A stretch of DNA of 64,000 nucleotides. It comes from VXLM01 sp965242665. Its GTDB lineage: Bacteria; Chloroflexota; Dehalococcoidia; Lucifugimonadales; VXLM01. The first letter of the stretch is position 1. The number at the start of each line of letters is the position of its first letter. Position numbers and translations under genes: made by a program. The notes beneath the pieces were generated by a model, which saw only the letters and a list, made by a program, of their open reading frames with translations, was not told the DNA's origin and did no database searches. Positions 1-8,431 of this stretch are shown here, in pieces. Location: positions 2,046,001 to 2,110,000 of the forward strand of contig OZ251484.1 of assembly GCA_965242665.1 (NCBI GenBank). Direction: 5' to 3'.

Positions 1-45
1 ACCGTCGCTGTAACGGAGAAGGGACCCGAAGTCCTGACAGCATAG
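1..45 (+). CDS. map: methionine aminopeptidase, C-terminal end only
   Basis: The first 15 codons read TVAVTEKGPEVLTA and then TAG. This is the usual tail of type I methionine aminopeptidase (family ending like TIAVTKDGPE). The enzyme removes the initiator methionine from nascent proteins with a dinuclear metal centre; none of the catalytic part is in the window. It sits 7 nt before infA, which is the classic adk-map-infA order. The fragment is short, so the call rests on both the tail sequence and the context. Confidence 0.75.
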   Translation, partial: TVAVTEKGPEVLTA

Positions 46-52
46 AGGAGTC

Positions 53-298
53 ATGCCGAAGAGGAAAAATCAGAATGGCGGGAAGAAGGAAGCGATTGCG
101 GTCGAGGGCCGTGTCACCGAGTCACTCCGCAACGCGACCTTTCGCGTCGAGCTTGCGAATGGACACCAGGTCATGGCGTACCTGTCCGGCAAGATCAAGA
201 TGAACTATATCCGCGTTCTCCCGGGCGATCGAGTCTTGGTAGAACTCTCACCTTACGATCTGGGGAGGGGCCGAATCACGTACCGCTTCGCCAAATGA
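53..298 (+). CDS. infA: translation initiation factor IF-1
   Basis: An 81-residue protein with the complete S1/OB fold of IF-1: EGRVTESLRNATFRVELANGH, then GKIKMNYIRVLPGDRV and SPYDLGRGRITYR, all family hallmarks. IF-1 occupies the ribosomal A site during initiation and helps IF-2 and IF-3. It has a Lys/Asn-rich N-terminal extension of about 10 residues compared with the usual 72. AGGAG lies at 46-50, just 2 nt before the ATG, which is close. It follows map and precedes rpmJ by 109 nt, within the ribosomal operon. Confidence 0.97.
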   Translation: MPKRKNQNGGKKEAIAVEGRVTESLRNATFRVELANGHQVMAYLSGKIKMNYIRVLPGDRVLVELSPYDLGRGRITYRFAK

Positions 299-407
299 AC
301 ATCTTGTGCAGCTGGCGCAGCGCGGGAGAGACTGCGCGGTTGCAGATGTTCCGACGCGGAATGTCCGGCGGCTCTTCCGTCCGACGCGCGGATTTAGAGA
401 GGCAAAT

Positions 408-521
408 ATGAAGGTATCCACATCTGTCAAGAAAAGATGCGCCAAATGTCGAGTCATTCGGCGCCGCGGCCGAGTGATGATCATCTGCGACAATTTGCGG
501 CACAAACAACGGCAAGGATAG
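408..521 (+). CDS. rpmJ: 50S ribosomal protein L36
   Basis: A 37-residue basic protein starting MKVSTSVKKRCAKCRVI and ending LRHKQRQG. It has the zinc-ribbon ligands of the C+ form (C11, C14, C27, H32), so it should bind zinc. L36 helps organise 23S rRNA near the peptidyl transferase region. The ATG at 408 is preceded by GAGAGGC at about 396. Longer readings upstream in this frame have no family similarity, so they are not part of the gene. It is followed after 10 nt by rpsM. Confidence 0.96.
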   Translation: MKVSTSVKKRCAKCRVIRRRGRVMIICDNLRHKQRQG

Positions 522-531
522 GAGACGACGT

Positions 532-912
532 ATGGCTATCATCTCTGGAGTCAACGTTCCCGACGGTAAACGGCTTGAGACTTCGCTTACGCGAATCTAC
601 GGCATCGGTCCATGGCAGGCCAGGGACGTTGCGAACAAAGCTGGAGTCGAGGGCAACCCTCGGGTCAGCGAACTGACTGAGGCGGAGCTCACTCGCATCC
701 GCGAGGTCATCGACCGCGAGAAGCGCGTCGAGGGTGAACTCCGCAGGGAAGTCACCAGTAACATCAGGCGTCTCATAGATATTGGCTCCTACCGAGGGGG
801 CCGTCACCGGCGGGGGCTTCCAGTACGCGGACAGCGTACCCACACCAACGCGCGCTCGAAGCGCGGGCGGAGGGTTCCGGTGGCCGGCAAGCGCCAGGTG
901 GGGAAGAAGTAG
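532..912 (+). CDS. rpsM: 30S ribosomal protein S13
   Basis: A 126-residue protein of standard length. It has the helix-hairpin-helix region RIYGIGPWQARDVANKAGV and the C-terminal rRNA-binding signature RGLPVRGQRTHTNARSKRG followed by a Lys-rich tail. S13 sits in the 30S head and contacts the P-site tRNA and the 50S subunit. AGGAG precedes the ATG by about 6 nt. It lies between rpmJ and rpsK in the usual alpha-operon order. Confidence 0.98.
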   Translation: MAIISGVNVPDGKRLETSLTRIYGIGPWQARDVANKAGVEGNPRVSELTEAELTRIREVIDREKRVEGELRREVTSNIRRLIDIGSYRGGRHRRGLPVRGQRTHTNARSKRGRRVPVAGKRQVGKK

Positions 913-957
913 TCGAAGTTCATAACTGCGCCATTCCGCGATTCGATAGGAGGAAAC

Positions 958-1347
958 ATGCCGAGAGCGCCGAGAACACGGAGAAGGGAACGCAAGTCCG
1001 TTCCCGTAGGACGAGCATACATCCAATCGACCTACAACAATACCATCATCACGCTTACCGATCCGCAGGGGAACGTCGTTGCCTGGAGCAGCTCCGGATC
1101 GTTGGGGTCGTTCCGCGGCTCTCGGAAGTCCACGGCGTTTGCCGCCCAACGGGCGGGCGAGGACGTTGCGCGAAAGGGCTCGGAACACGGGATCCGACAA
1201 GTCGAAGCGTTCGTCCGGGGGCCTGGCGCAGGCCGAGAGGCTGCCGTCCGCGCGTTGACCGCAGCCGGGATTCTCGTTACCAGCATCCGGGACGTTACGC
1301 CGATCCCTCATAACGGATGCAGACCCCGCAAGCGCCGGCGCGTTTGA
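958..1347 (+). CDS. rpsK: 30S ribosomal protein S11
   Basis: A 129-residue protein ending in the near-invariant PIPHNGCRPRKRRRV. The central region has AYIQSTYNNTIITLTDPQGN and GPGAGREAAVRAL, both diagnostic of S11. S11 forms part of the 30S platform and helps to shape the E/P-site mRNA path. AGGAGG lies directly upstream at about 948-953. The neighbours are rpsM and rpsD. Confidence 0.98.
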   Translation: MPRAPRTRRRERKSVPVGRAYIQSTYNNTIITLTDPQGNVVAWSSSGSLGSFRGSRKSTAFAAQRAGEDVARKGSEHGIRQVEAFVRGPGAGREAAVRALTAAGILVTSIRDVTPIPHNGCRPRKRRRV

Positions 1348-1433
1348 CAGCGCATGAATTCATCGAAACCGACGTCCCCTCGATCGTTCGGACTCGGTCC
1401 AAAGAGCAAGTGAAGGAGAAGTAGAGACAACAC

Positions 1434-2069
1434 ATGGCACGAAACACCGACGCCGTATGCCGCCTTTGCCGACGCGTTGGCGAAAAGCTCTTCCTCAAAG
1501 GCGACCGCTGCTACTCACCAAAGTGTGGGGTCGAGCGGCGGAGACGCCCACCCGGAGACCAGGGGAACCGCCGTTCCCGGCGCCCAACCGACTGGGCTCT
1601 ACAGCTGCGCGAGAAGCAAAAGGCGCGGTTTACCTACGGCGTCCTCGAACGCCAATTCAAGCGCTACTTCAGCGACGCTCGGGACAGCCAGGGCGTGACC
1701 GGCGACGTGCTCCTCCAGCTACTCGAGCGGCGCCTGGACAACGTCGTCTACCGGATGGGCTTCGTCGATTCCCGCGCACAGGGCCGCCAGATAGTCAACC
1801 ATGGACATATCAACGTCAATGGGCGCAAAGTGAGTATCCCCTCGTATCGAGTGCGGCCTGGGGATGTCGTCACTTGGCGCAGGGTCACCGACGACACTAT
1901 GCCCAAGTTCGTGGAATCTCTCACGGACGGTATTCCCAAGCGACCGGTGCCGACCTGGCTCAAACTCGAACCCGATGCGCTCAAGGGAGAGGTGCTCTCG
2001 CTGCCAGAACCGGCGGATATCGACACGGGCATAGACGTTCGACTCATCGTGGAGTTCTATTCCCGGTAG
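1434..2069 (+). CDS. rpsD: 30S ribosomal protein S4
   Basis: A 211-residue primary 16S rRNA binding protein and nucleator of 30S assembly. The N-terminus holds a C+ type zinc finger (CRLC near residue 9 and CYSPKC near residue 26). The central S4 domain reads RLDNVVYRMGFVDSRAQGRQIVNHGHINVNG. It is often an autogenous translational repressor of its operon; whether that applies here cannot be seen. It follows an 86-nt spacer after rpsK and precedes rpoA, as in most Gram-positive and Chloroflexota alpha operons. Confidence 0.98.
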   Translation: MARNTDAVCRLCRRVGEKLFLKGDRCYSPKCGVERRRRPPGDQGNRRSRRPTDWALQLREKQKARFTYGVLERQFKRYFSDARDSQGVTGDVLLQLLERRLDNVVYRMGFVDSRAQGRQIVNHGHINVNGRKVSIPSYRVRPGDVVTWRRVTDDTMPKFVESLTDGIPKRPVPTWLKLEPDALKGEVLSLPEPADIDTGIDVRLIVEFYSR

Positions 2070-2120
2070 CTTGCGTGCGTTGGTTTCCAGCCTGAACGCT
2101 CGCTCTCGATGAGGATTGAC

Positions 2121-2126
2121 AGGAGG
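2121..2126 (+). promoter_or_regulatory. ribosome binding site that fixes the rpoA start
   Basis: AGGAGG ends 10 nt before ATG 2137. An in-frame TTG at 2116 lies upstream of and into this site, so it cannot be the start served by it. Confidence 0.75.
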
Positions 2127-2136
2127 CTTGCGACAT

Positions 2137-3204
2137 ATGATAGATTTCCAGTCCTTTGCTGCGGCCGATACGATGGTCGAGGAGCAGCCAGAGCCCGTAC
2201 CCCAGATAACGGTAGTCGACGAGGACGACCGATACGGCAAGTTCGTCGCTGAGCCGCTTCCCCAAGGTTACGGCATGACGCTCGGCAACCCGCTGCGGCG
2301 CGTTCTGTACAACTCTCTGAGGGGGGCGGCGGTCACGTCGGTCAAGATCGATAGAGTGCTCCATGAGTACGCGACTATCGACCATGTGAAGGAGCAGGTG
2401 TCGGATATCTTGTTGAACATCAAGGGCATCCGCCTCCGCTCGCAGGTAGATCGACAGGGCAAACTCCGGCTTGACGTCGCTGGACAAGGCGAGGTGTCCG
2501 CAGGCGACATCATGGCCTCCTCCGACTTCGAGGTGGTCAACCCCGAATGGCATATCGCCACCCTCGACTCGGACGAGGCTCGCCTGTCCATCGAACTCAA
2601 CGTCGAGCGCGGCGTTGGCTATGCGGAAGCGTCCGAGGGCGACGGCGTGCCGATCGGCACTCTGCCCGTCGATGCCATCTTCACTCCGATTCGGAAAGTT
2701 AGCTACCGCGTCGAAGATACTCGTGTTGGACAGCGCACCGATCTCGAACGACTCATCATCGAGATATGGACAGACGGCTCTATCGCGCCGGTAGACGCGC
2801 TGCGCGATGCTGGAAACGTGCTCGTCGAGAAGTTCTTCCTGTTCGCAAACACGCAAAAGGAATCGGAGGACGGTGATCAGACGGTTTCGATCGCGCGTAC
2901 CCTAACCCCAGAACAGTACAATATGCCTGTGGAAGAGCTCAAACTTTCTTCTCGGACGCTCAATTGCCTCAAGCGCGCGAGCATCGACAAGGCAGGCCAA
3001 GCACTTGAGATGAGCAAGGCCGAGCTGCTGGAGATCAGGAACTTCGGAGAGAAGTCTCTGAGCGAGCTCTACGAGCGGTTTCGATCATTCAATCTGCTTC
3101 CTCCGGATGGCGACTCTGGTCAGCAGGGGCAGGGTGACGCGTCCGAATTCGATGGCAGTGCGGTGGAGAATGAAGAATCAGAATCTAGGGAGGATGGACG
3201 GTGA
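2137..3204 (+). CDS. rpoA: DNA-directed RNA polymerase subunit alpha
   Basis: A 355-residue protein starting MIDFQSFAAADTMVEEQ. The N-terminal dimerisation/assembly domain includes FVAEPLPQGYGMTLGNPLRRVLYNSL (split here only for description) and AVTSVKIDRVLHEY. The C-terminal domain that binds UP elements and activators reads ELKLSSRTLNCLKRA and later LEIRNFGEKSLSEL. A 40-residue acidic tail follows. ATG 2137 was chosen because of the ribosome binding site at 2121-2126. The stop overlaps the GTG of rplQ by 4 nt, suggesting translational coupling. Confidence 0.98.
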   Translation: MIDFQSFAAADTMVEEQPEPVPQITVVDEDDRYGKFVAEPLPQGYGMTLGNPLRRVLYNSLRGAAVTSVKIDRVLHEYATIDHVKEQVSDILLNIKGIRLRSQVDRQGKLRLDVAGQGEVSAGDIMASSDFEVVNPEWHIATLDSDEARLSIELNVERGVGYAEASEGDGVPIGTLPVDAIFTPIRKVSYRVEDTRVGQRTDLERLIIEIWTDGSIAPVDALRDAGNVLVEKFFLFANTQKESEDGDQTVSIARTLTPEQYNMPVEELKLSSRTLNCLKRASIDKAGQALEMSKAELLEIRNFGEKSLSELYERFRSFNLLPPDGDSGQQGQGDASEFDGSAVENEESESREDGR

Positions 3205-3554
3205 GGCATAAAGTTGCAGGACGCAAGCTCAGCCGACAGACCGGACATCGCATGCTTATGCTGCGGGGAATGGTCACCGATCTGCTGCGGTATGAATCGA
3301 TACAGACGACCGAGCCCAAGGCCAAGGAGGTCAAGCGGATGTCTGAGAAGGTCATTACCCGTGCGAAGAAGGGCACGTTGCATCAGCGGCGCATGGCGGC
3401 CGCGGTATTGACCGACAAGAAGGTCGTCGCCAAGCTCTTCGATGAGATTGGCCCGCGATTCGACGACCGCGACGGCGGATACACGCGCATCGTCAAGATC
3501 GGCCCCCGCAAGGGTGACGCCGCGCCAATGGCGCTCGTCGAATTGGTCGAGTAG
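3201..3554 (+). CDS. rplQ: 50S ribosomal protein L17
   Basis: A 117-residue protein that begins with GTG inside the rpoA stop (GTGA). Family hallmarks are RHKVAGRKLSRQTGHRMLMLRGM at the start, ESIQTTEPKAKEVKRM in the middle and GGYTRIVKIGPRKGDAAPMA near the end. L17 lies near the exit of the 50S peptide tunnel. Position after rpoA is conserved in bacteria. Confidence 0.98.
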   Translation: MRHKVAGRKLSRQTGHRMLMLRGMVTDLLRYESIQTTEPKAKEVKRMSEKVITRAKKGTLHQRRMAAAVLTDKKVVAKLFDEIGPRFDDRDGGYTRIVKIGPRKGDAAPMALVELVE

Positions 3555-3594
3555 GGCCAATTCTTCATATCGCGGCCAGTGAGTACACGGTACG

Positions 3595-4350
3595 GTGAGG
3601 TACGCCCTAATCGTCGAATACGATGGGACGCGGTACAGTGGGTTTCAGTATCAGAACAATGCCAACTCAATACAGGAGGAGATCGAAACAGCCATAGCTC
3701 GCTTCACAGGGAAAGCAGTCCGAATCAAGGCGGCCGGACGTACGGACGCTGGCGTCCACGCATTGGGACAAGTCGTCGCCTTCGATACGGACACCGTCCA
3801 CCCTGCAGAAGTCGTCCTTCGCGCGCTCAACAGTCACCTGCCAAACGATATAGCGGTAAAGTCGTCCTGCGCGGTCTCTGATGCGTTCGACCCGCGCCGA
3901 CACGCAGTCTCTCGGACATACGTCTATACTATCGACTGCGGTAGAACGCGGTCGCCCCTCCGACGGCGAACGTCGTACCACCTGGGGCGGCGTCTGGTAG
4001 TCGACCGCATGATGGAGGCCGCAGAGCTGCTCGAAGGGGTACATGACTTCGCACAGTTTGCAGGGCGACTCGAACGGGCGGACGCGAGTACAGTGCGAGA
4101 AGTACACTCTATCGAAATACGAGAATGCGGCGAGGTCGTCCGTATAGAGGTGATTGGGAATGCCTTCCTCCCGCATCAGGTGCGGCGGATGGCGGGCTCT
4201 CTGGTGGACGCAGGACTCGGCAAGCTAACGACGGAACACATCCGCCAGATGCTGGAAGGCCGCCCATCCGGCGTTACCGCCCGAGCGCTGCCCCCTCACG
4301 GGCTTTGTCTCGTTAGCATCCAATACGAGAACTCCGATACCCTATTCTGA
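3595..4350 (+). CDS. truA: tRNA pseudouridine(38-40) synthase
   Basis: A 251-residue enzyme that isomerises uridines 38-40 in the tRNA anticodon arm. The catalytic Asp lies in AAGRTDAGVHALGQV near residue 52. The N-terminal YDGTRYSGFQYQ and the C-terminal FLPHQVRRMAGSL are also typical. The GTG start at 3595 gives the expected N-terminus RYALIVEYDG; no strong Shine-Dalgarno sequence is seen. The place between rplQ and rplM is the common arrangement in Firmicutes and Chloroflexota. Confidence 0.96.
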   Translation: MRYALIVEYDGTRYSGFQYQNNANSIQEEIETAIARFTGKAVRIKAAGRTDAGVHALGQVVAFDTDTVHPAEVVLRALNSHLPNDIAVKSSCAVSDAFDPRRHAVSRTYVYTIDCGRTRSPLRRRTSYHLGRRLVVDRMMEAAELLEGVHDFAQFAGRLERADASTVREVHSIEIRECGEVVRIEVIGNAFLPHQVRRMAGSLVDAGLGKLTTEHIRQMLEGRPSGVTARALPPHGLCLVSIQYENSDTLF

Positions 4351-4363
4351 AGGAAACTGAACA

Positions 4364-4804
4364 ATGGCAACTGCAACGAATCCAAAGGCAGCCCCCGAAT
4401 GGCGCGTAGTAGACGCCGAGGGAAAGACGCTCGGGCGCGTCTGCTCGGAGATATCTACGCTGCTCATGGGTAAACACAAGCCTGCATATGTTCCGTATCT
4501 GCTAAGCGGCGACTTCGTCATCGTGGTGAATGCGGAGAAGGTATCGGTGACCGGCAGGAAGCTCGAGCGCAAGACCTACTACCGCTATAGTGGCTACCAA
4601 GGGGGCATCAAAGAGCAGCGTCTCGGAGCGATGCTGGAAAAGAAGCCGACCGACGTCATCACGCACGCCGTCAAGGGAATGCTTCCCAAGACCAAGCTCG
4701 GAAGGCAGATGCTCCGCCGCCTCAAGGTCTATGCAGGCCCCGACCACCCGCATCAGGCGCAACTCGGCACAGCCAAGAAGACCAACTCGAAACGTGGGGA
4801 TTAG
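4364..4804 (+). CDS. rplM: 50S ribosomal protein L13
   Basis: A 146-residue protein with the L13 features W-x-V-V-DAEGKTLGRVCSEIS, LLMGKHKPAYVPYLLSGDFV and the VKGMLPKTKLGRQMLRRLKVYAG segment. It is an early-assembly 50S protein. AGGAAAC lies just before the ATG, 13 nt after the truA stop. It forms a pair with rpsI, as in nearly all bacteria. Confidence 0.98.
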   Translation: MATATNPKAAPEWRVVDAEGKTLGRVCSEISTLLMGKHKPAYVPYLLSGDFVIVVNAEKVSVTGRKLERKTYYRYSGYQGGIKEQRLGAMLEKKPTDVITHAVKGMLPKTKLGRQMLRRLKVYAGPDHPHQAQLGTAKKTNSKRGD

Positions 4805-4807
4805 AAG

Positions 4808-4828
4808 GGAAACCTCATTGAGGTTTCC
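4808..4828 (+). promoter_or_regulatory. perfect intergenic hairpin between rplM and rpsI
   Basis: GGAAACCTC (4808-4816), loop ATT and GAGGTTTCC (4820-4828) form a 9-bp perfect stem starting 3 nt after the rplM stop. No T-run follows, so it is not an obvious terminator. It may protect or separate the rplM and rpsI messages, or serve autogenous control; the function is inferred only. Confidence 0.5.
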
Positions 4829-4861
4829 AAGACCAGACAGGTCCACAGGAGGACAACACCG

Positions 4862-5257
4862 GTGGTATCACAGCAGTATTACTATGGGACTGGGCGCCGC
4901 AAGACATCCGTAGCCCGCGTCCGTCTCTATGTGGAGCGCGGACCAATCGTCGTCAACGGCAAGCCCATGGAAGAGACGTATACATGGAAGTCGTGGCAAG
5001 ACATCATCAACTCGCCCCTAGAGGCGACGGATACGCTTGGACAGGTGCGGGTGGTGGCGAAGGTATTGGGCGGGGGCGTGGTGAGCCAGTCCGGCGCGCT
5101 CAAGCACGGCATATCCCGCGCCCTCCTAGCGATGGATCCTTCCCTGCGTCCCATCCTCAAACGCGGTGGTTTCCTTACCAGGGACGCGAGAGAGAAGGAG
5201 CGCAAGAAGTACGGGCTCCAACGCGCCCGCAAGAAGGAGCAGTTCTCCAAGCGGTAG
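4862..5257 (+). CDS. rpsI: 30S ribosomal protein S9
   Basis: A 131-residue protein with YYGTGRRKTSVARVRLY at the start and the tail KERKKYGLQRARKKEQFSKR, whose last residues reach the P-site tRNA. GTG 4862 is the start because AGGAGG at 4847-4852 lies 9 nt upstream. It is the last gene of the ribosomal cluster, convergent with the next gene. No clear terminator was seen in the 58 nt between them. Confidence 0.98.
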   Translation: MVSQQYYYGTGRRKTSVARVRLYVERGPIVVNGKPMEETYTWKSWQDIINSPLEATDTLGQVRVVAKVLGGGVVSQSGALKHGISRALLAMDPSLRPILKRGGFLTRDAREKERKKYGLQRARKKEQFSKR

Positions 5258-5315
5258 GGGGAACGGCCCAGGGGTTGGGTTCGAGTCCTCGGCGCGGCGG
5301 CCAGGCTGTCCAATG

Positions 5316-5585
5316 TCAGCAGCGACTCGATCCGGCCCCCAGTCTTCCGTCGGCCAGCCGCAGCTCGTATAGCTTCTGGAGATTCGGCCAGAACTCCGCG
5401 CTAGTCCCGAAGAAGCACCCCAACCGTAGAGCCGTGTCCCCGGTTACCGTCCTCTGCCCGTTCGGAATCTCTGTGATGCAATTCGTCGGAACCTCGATCA
5501 GCCGCGCCAACGCCGTCGCGCTCATCCCCAGATCCTCCAACTCATCCCCCAAATGTTCACCCGGATGAGTCGCCGATATCGCCAT
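5316..5585 (-). CDS. HigA-like XRE family antitoxin/regulator, apparently orphan
   Basis: An 89-residue DNA-binding protein. THPGEHLGDELEDLGMSATA leads into a Xre helix-turn-helix, ending in SAEFWPNLQKLYELR, which is the pattern of the HigA antitoxin family (HPGE-x-L, then FWxNLQ). Such proteins repress their own operon and bind the HigB ribonuclease. ATG 5585 is preceded by AGGGGGGCGAG and gives the family N-terminus. No HigB-like ORF lies on either side: upstream is 200 nt of non-coding DNA, downstream is rpsI. It is therefore either an orphan regulator or the remains of a toxin-antitoxin pair. Confidence 0.8.
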   Translation of the reverse strand: MAISATHPGEHLGDELEDLGMSATALARLIEVPTNCITEIPNGQRTVTGDTALRLGCFFGTSAEFWPNLQKLYELRLADGRLGAGSSRC

Positions 5586-5732
5586 CTCTCGCCCCCCTAA
5601 TGGTAGTCTACGATTTCTCCCTTCGTTGGCCCAAGGCAACCTTGCAGAGTATTTTCCGTTTGCCGCGCACTGTGGCTGTGGCAGTGATGCCAACCACCCG
5701 ACAGATTCCCGCCGAACGCGGCGCAACGCAAA

Positions 5733-5763
5733 GAGTCCCAGGGCGATTCCCACCCTGGGACTC
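5733..5763 (-). terminator. rho-independent-type terminator after the solute-binding protein gene
   Basis: GAGTCCCAGGG (5733-5743) and CCCTGGGACTC (5753-5763) form a perfect 11-bp stem with a 9-nt loop, 26 nt after the stop of the minus-strand gene. On the minus strand it is followed by TTTGCGTTG, a weak U-run. Confidence 0.75.
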
Positions 5764-5789
5764 TCGTCATTCGGCAGCGGCTTGGCGAG

Positions 5790-8240
5790 CTACTGCGTCC
5801 AGTACTCGGGGTCGAGGAAGTGGACGCTCTTGTACTTCTGCGACCTGTTGCCTTGGTTGTTGATGTTGTCGAGGCCGTCCTCGAAGTAGTACGCGCCCAG
5901 GATGCCCTTGGCCTCGAGGGCGACGTGGTTCTTCGGCACGTTGCGCAGGTTGTTGCGCTTCATCGTCATGCCTCGGAAGATCCCCATGAAGGCGAGGTAG
6001 CCGATGTTGTACTTCTCCTCGGCGACGATCCGCCAGTACTCCTTACCCATCTCGACGCGCTGAGGGTCGAGAACGGGTCCGGTCTGAATTCCATCGCGCC
6101 AGATGTCCTGCTGGCGCTTGATGTTGCCGCTGATGTCCGCCGGGTAGGTGCCGTCGGGTGCCCTGTTGCCGTAGGTGTCTGGGTACATCGGGTCGCCTCC
6201 GGTTGGAGCCATTCCGGATTCGCCGAACGAGCTCCAATAGTTGCCCATTCCCGCGCCCATTGGGCTGGATGGGCCGGCAAACGAACGCGTCCAGACGACC
6301 GTCCACTGATTCATCGAGTACAGCGAGTAGTGCTGATCGAAGTACAGCGTTGGCTCGGGGACGTTGTTCTTGTTGCTCGTGCTCTGCGTGTCTATGGTGA
6401 CTTTGATGCCAAGCTTCTGCCATGCGTCCTGAAGCACCTGGACGTGCGGGAATGTCAATGCGTTGCTCGTGGAGAACGTCACCTCCAGCGGGCCCGTCCC
6501 TTCCTTGCGGTCGAAGAAGCCGTCGCCGTCCGCGTCTGTATACCCCATCTTGGCCATGAGCGCCTTCGCGCCGTCAAGGTCGTATTCGGTGTCCAGATTC
6601 GCATACTGCTGTCCGGGGAAGTACGGCGTTATCGGGTGCGGCGCCCACTGCTGCGGCACGCCGATTCCGCTGGCCACGATCTCGTTCATCTGATCCCGGT
6701 CTACGCTGATCGACAGAGCTTTGCGGAAGTCCTGCGTCCGCAGCAGCGCCCCGATCTCTGGATCCTGCGTGTACTCCTGGTTGATGACCGTCGCCGAATC
6801 CGTCCCCGCTGGCGAACGGAAGATGTAGACGCTATAGTCGCCCTGTTCCATGTTCGCCATGTACAGCGGCAGCTCGCTTAGGATCATCGATCCGCCGTAG
6901 TAATCATTCTCCCCGTTCATCCCCCGGAACGCCGCGACCGTGCGGTCCTCCGTAAGGATCAGTATCTGTTCGTCCATGTATGGGAGCTGGTTCCCTTCCG
7001 GGTCGACGCCGATGAAGTAGTGGTTTCGCACTGCGGCTCGTCCGCCCTCGCAGCACCGGGTCTGGATGAGCTCCGACATGGCCGGCGTGTAGATGTCGCC
7101 CATGTAGATGAAGTCGGGGTCGAACTCCGTCGGTATTGGCCCGGTCTGCCGCCAGTCGTTGCCGGGGCCTGTGCGGATGTTGTCTATGGTGTTCTGGAGC
7201 CCTCGGACGGTCTCCTGGCCGTACTGCTCCATCAGGGCGTCTATCTCGCCGGGGTTGTACTTGGAGTGGTATCGCTTGTAGATGTGAGACGGCGCGTAGT
7301 AGCAGCGCGGGCATCCGCGCGTCTTCGACGACCCCCACATATGGCGGGAGCTTGCGAGGTCGAAGTACGGGTCGTCGAACTGGATCGTCCACGTCACGTC
7401 GTCCACGACGTCGAACTGAGCCGGGTTTCCGGTGATTTGGGACTTCAACTCGGCTGGCAAGCTTGGGTTGAGCTCCGTGTTGTACATCAGGTCTTCCATT
7501 GCGAACCTGACGTCCTCGATGGTCATTGGATATCCGTCCGACCACCGCGCGCCTCTGCGGTTCGTGAAGGTGTACATCCGACCGTCTTCGCTCACCTCCC
7601 ATCCCTTGATGAGGCGGGGCTCGCTCGTGCCGACCGGGTCACCATTGACTAGGCTGGTAACCGCAAGGTGGTCGAGGGTCTTGATGTGGTGCGTGGTGAT
7701 TCGCATCGTGCCGCCGTACACGCCGATCTCGTCATACGGTGCGATGACCCAGATGTCCTCGCGCACCGGTAGGCGTTCCTCGAGCGGGAGTATTTCCCCG
7801 CTGCGAACCAGATCGGCCGACTGGGGAGACTCGTTGAGGCTGGTTGGGACTGGCCCGCCCCATTGATGGGAGGGATATCCGCCCGGCTCTATCCTTGGGG
7901 CCATGTACTCCATCTGCATCATGCCCCCGGTCGGGTCTTGCCCTTCGCGCTGCGTGAGCGATTGAGCGACGCCTCCGGTGGGCCCTTGTGGAGCGGCGGG
8001 CAGGTCGGCCGGCCTGGCAGGCGCGGCCGGGGCCGGCTGCTGCTGGGCTTGGGGGGCCTGCTGCTGGGGCATGGCGTCGGTCGAGTAGTCCGGCAGCGTG
8101 GCGGTCGCGGCAGGCCTCGGCTGGGCCGCCGCAGCAGGCTGCTCGGGCTCCTCCGACGCCGCGCACGCGAGCGCCGCAACTGCGGCTATCGACGCGCACA
8201 AGGCGGCAAGCCCACTCATCTTCCAAAATGTTCGTTGCAT
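5790..8240 (-). CDS. ABC transporter solute-binding lipoprotein, family 5 (peptide/nickel type)
   Basis: An 816-residue secreted protein. Its N-terminus MQRTFWKMSGLAALCASIAA, followed by VAALACAAS, is a lipoprotein signal with Cys near residue 27. A Pro/Gln/Ala-rich linker of about 90 residues follows, then an SBP_bac_5 type domain (YTFTNRRGARWSDGYPMTIEDV, later FRKALSISVDRDQMNEIV, and LMAKMGYTDADGDG). Such proteins deliver oligopeptides or similar solutes to DppBCDF-type importers. ATG 8240 was chosen because AGGAGAG precedes it and the promoter at 8319-8347 would start transcription near 8312. No permease or ATPase lies beside it. The incomplete transporter at 32.9-36.2 kb is a possible but unproven partner. 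Confidence 0.88.
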   Translation of the reverse strand: MQRTFWKMSGLAALCASIAAVAALACAASEEPEQPAAAAQPRPAATATLPDYSTDAMPQQQAPQAQQQPAPAAPARPADLPAAPQGPTGGVAQSLTQREGQDPTGGMMQMEYMAPRIEPGGYPSHQWGGPVPTSLNESPQSADLVRSGEILPLEERLPVREDIWVIAPYDEIGVYGGTMRITTHHIKTLDHLAVTSLVNGDPVGTSEPRLIKGWEVSEDGRMYTFTNRRGARWSDGYPMTIEDVRFAMEDLMYNTELNPSLPAELKSQITGNPAQFDVVDDVTWTIQFDDPYFDLASSRHMWGSSKTRGCPRCYYAPSHIYKRYHSKYNPGEIDALMEQYGQETVRGLQNTIDNIRTGPGNDWRQTGPIPTEFDPDFIYMGDIYTPAMSELIQTRCCEGGRAAVRNHYFIGVDPEGNQLPYMDEQILILTEDRTVAAFRGMNGENDYYGGSMILSELPLYMANMEQGDYSVYIFRSPAGTDSATVINQEYTQDPEIGALLRTQDFRKALSISVDRDQMNEIVASGIGVPQQWAPHPITPYFPGQQYANLDTEYDLDGAKALMAKMGYTDADGDGFFDRKEGTGPLEVTFSTSNALTFPHVQVLQDAWQKLGIKVTIDTQSTSNKNNVPEPTLYFDQHYSLYSMNQWTVVWTRSFAGPSSPMGAGMGNYWSSFGESGMAPTGGDPMYPDTYGNRAPDGTYPADISGNIKRQQDIWRDGIQTGPVLDPQRVEMGKEYWRIVAEEKYNIGYLAFMGIFRGMTMKRNNLRNVPKNHVALEAKGILGAYYFEDGLDNINNQGNRSQKYKSVHFLDPEYWTQ

Positions 8241-8318
8241 AGAACTCTCCTCTTTCCTCTCAATGGTGGCACTCGGTGCACACTCCAAGGCGGTTCGAAA
8301 TCTTTGCGTCACATTCCC

Positions 8319-8347
8319 TTTTTAGCACCTATAGGAAGATATGTCAA
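8319..8347 (-). promoter_or_regulatory. sigma70-like promoter of the solute-binding lipoprotein gene
   Basis: On the minus strand TTGACA (8342-8347), a 17-nt spacer and TAAAAA (8319-8324) preceded by TGC, an extended -10. Predicted start near 8312, giving a 70-nt leader. Confidence 0.6.
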
Positions 8348-8431
8348 TGTGCAATCACACGCTTGGACGTTCCATCTCGGCTGTGTGACCGCGATTTGAT
8401 GTATCGTGTTGTATGCACTCCTCTATGGGTG

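Noticed and set aside
5255..5300. tRNA-like GGTTCGAGTCC after rpsI
   Set aside because: The T-arm stem does not pair, no acceptor stem could be drawn and the rest would overlap the rpsI coding end.
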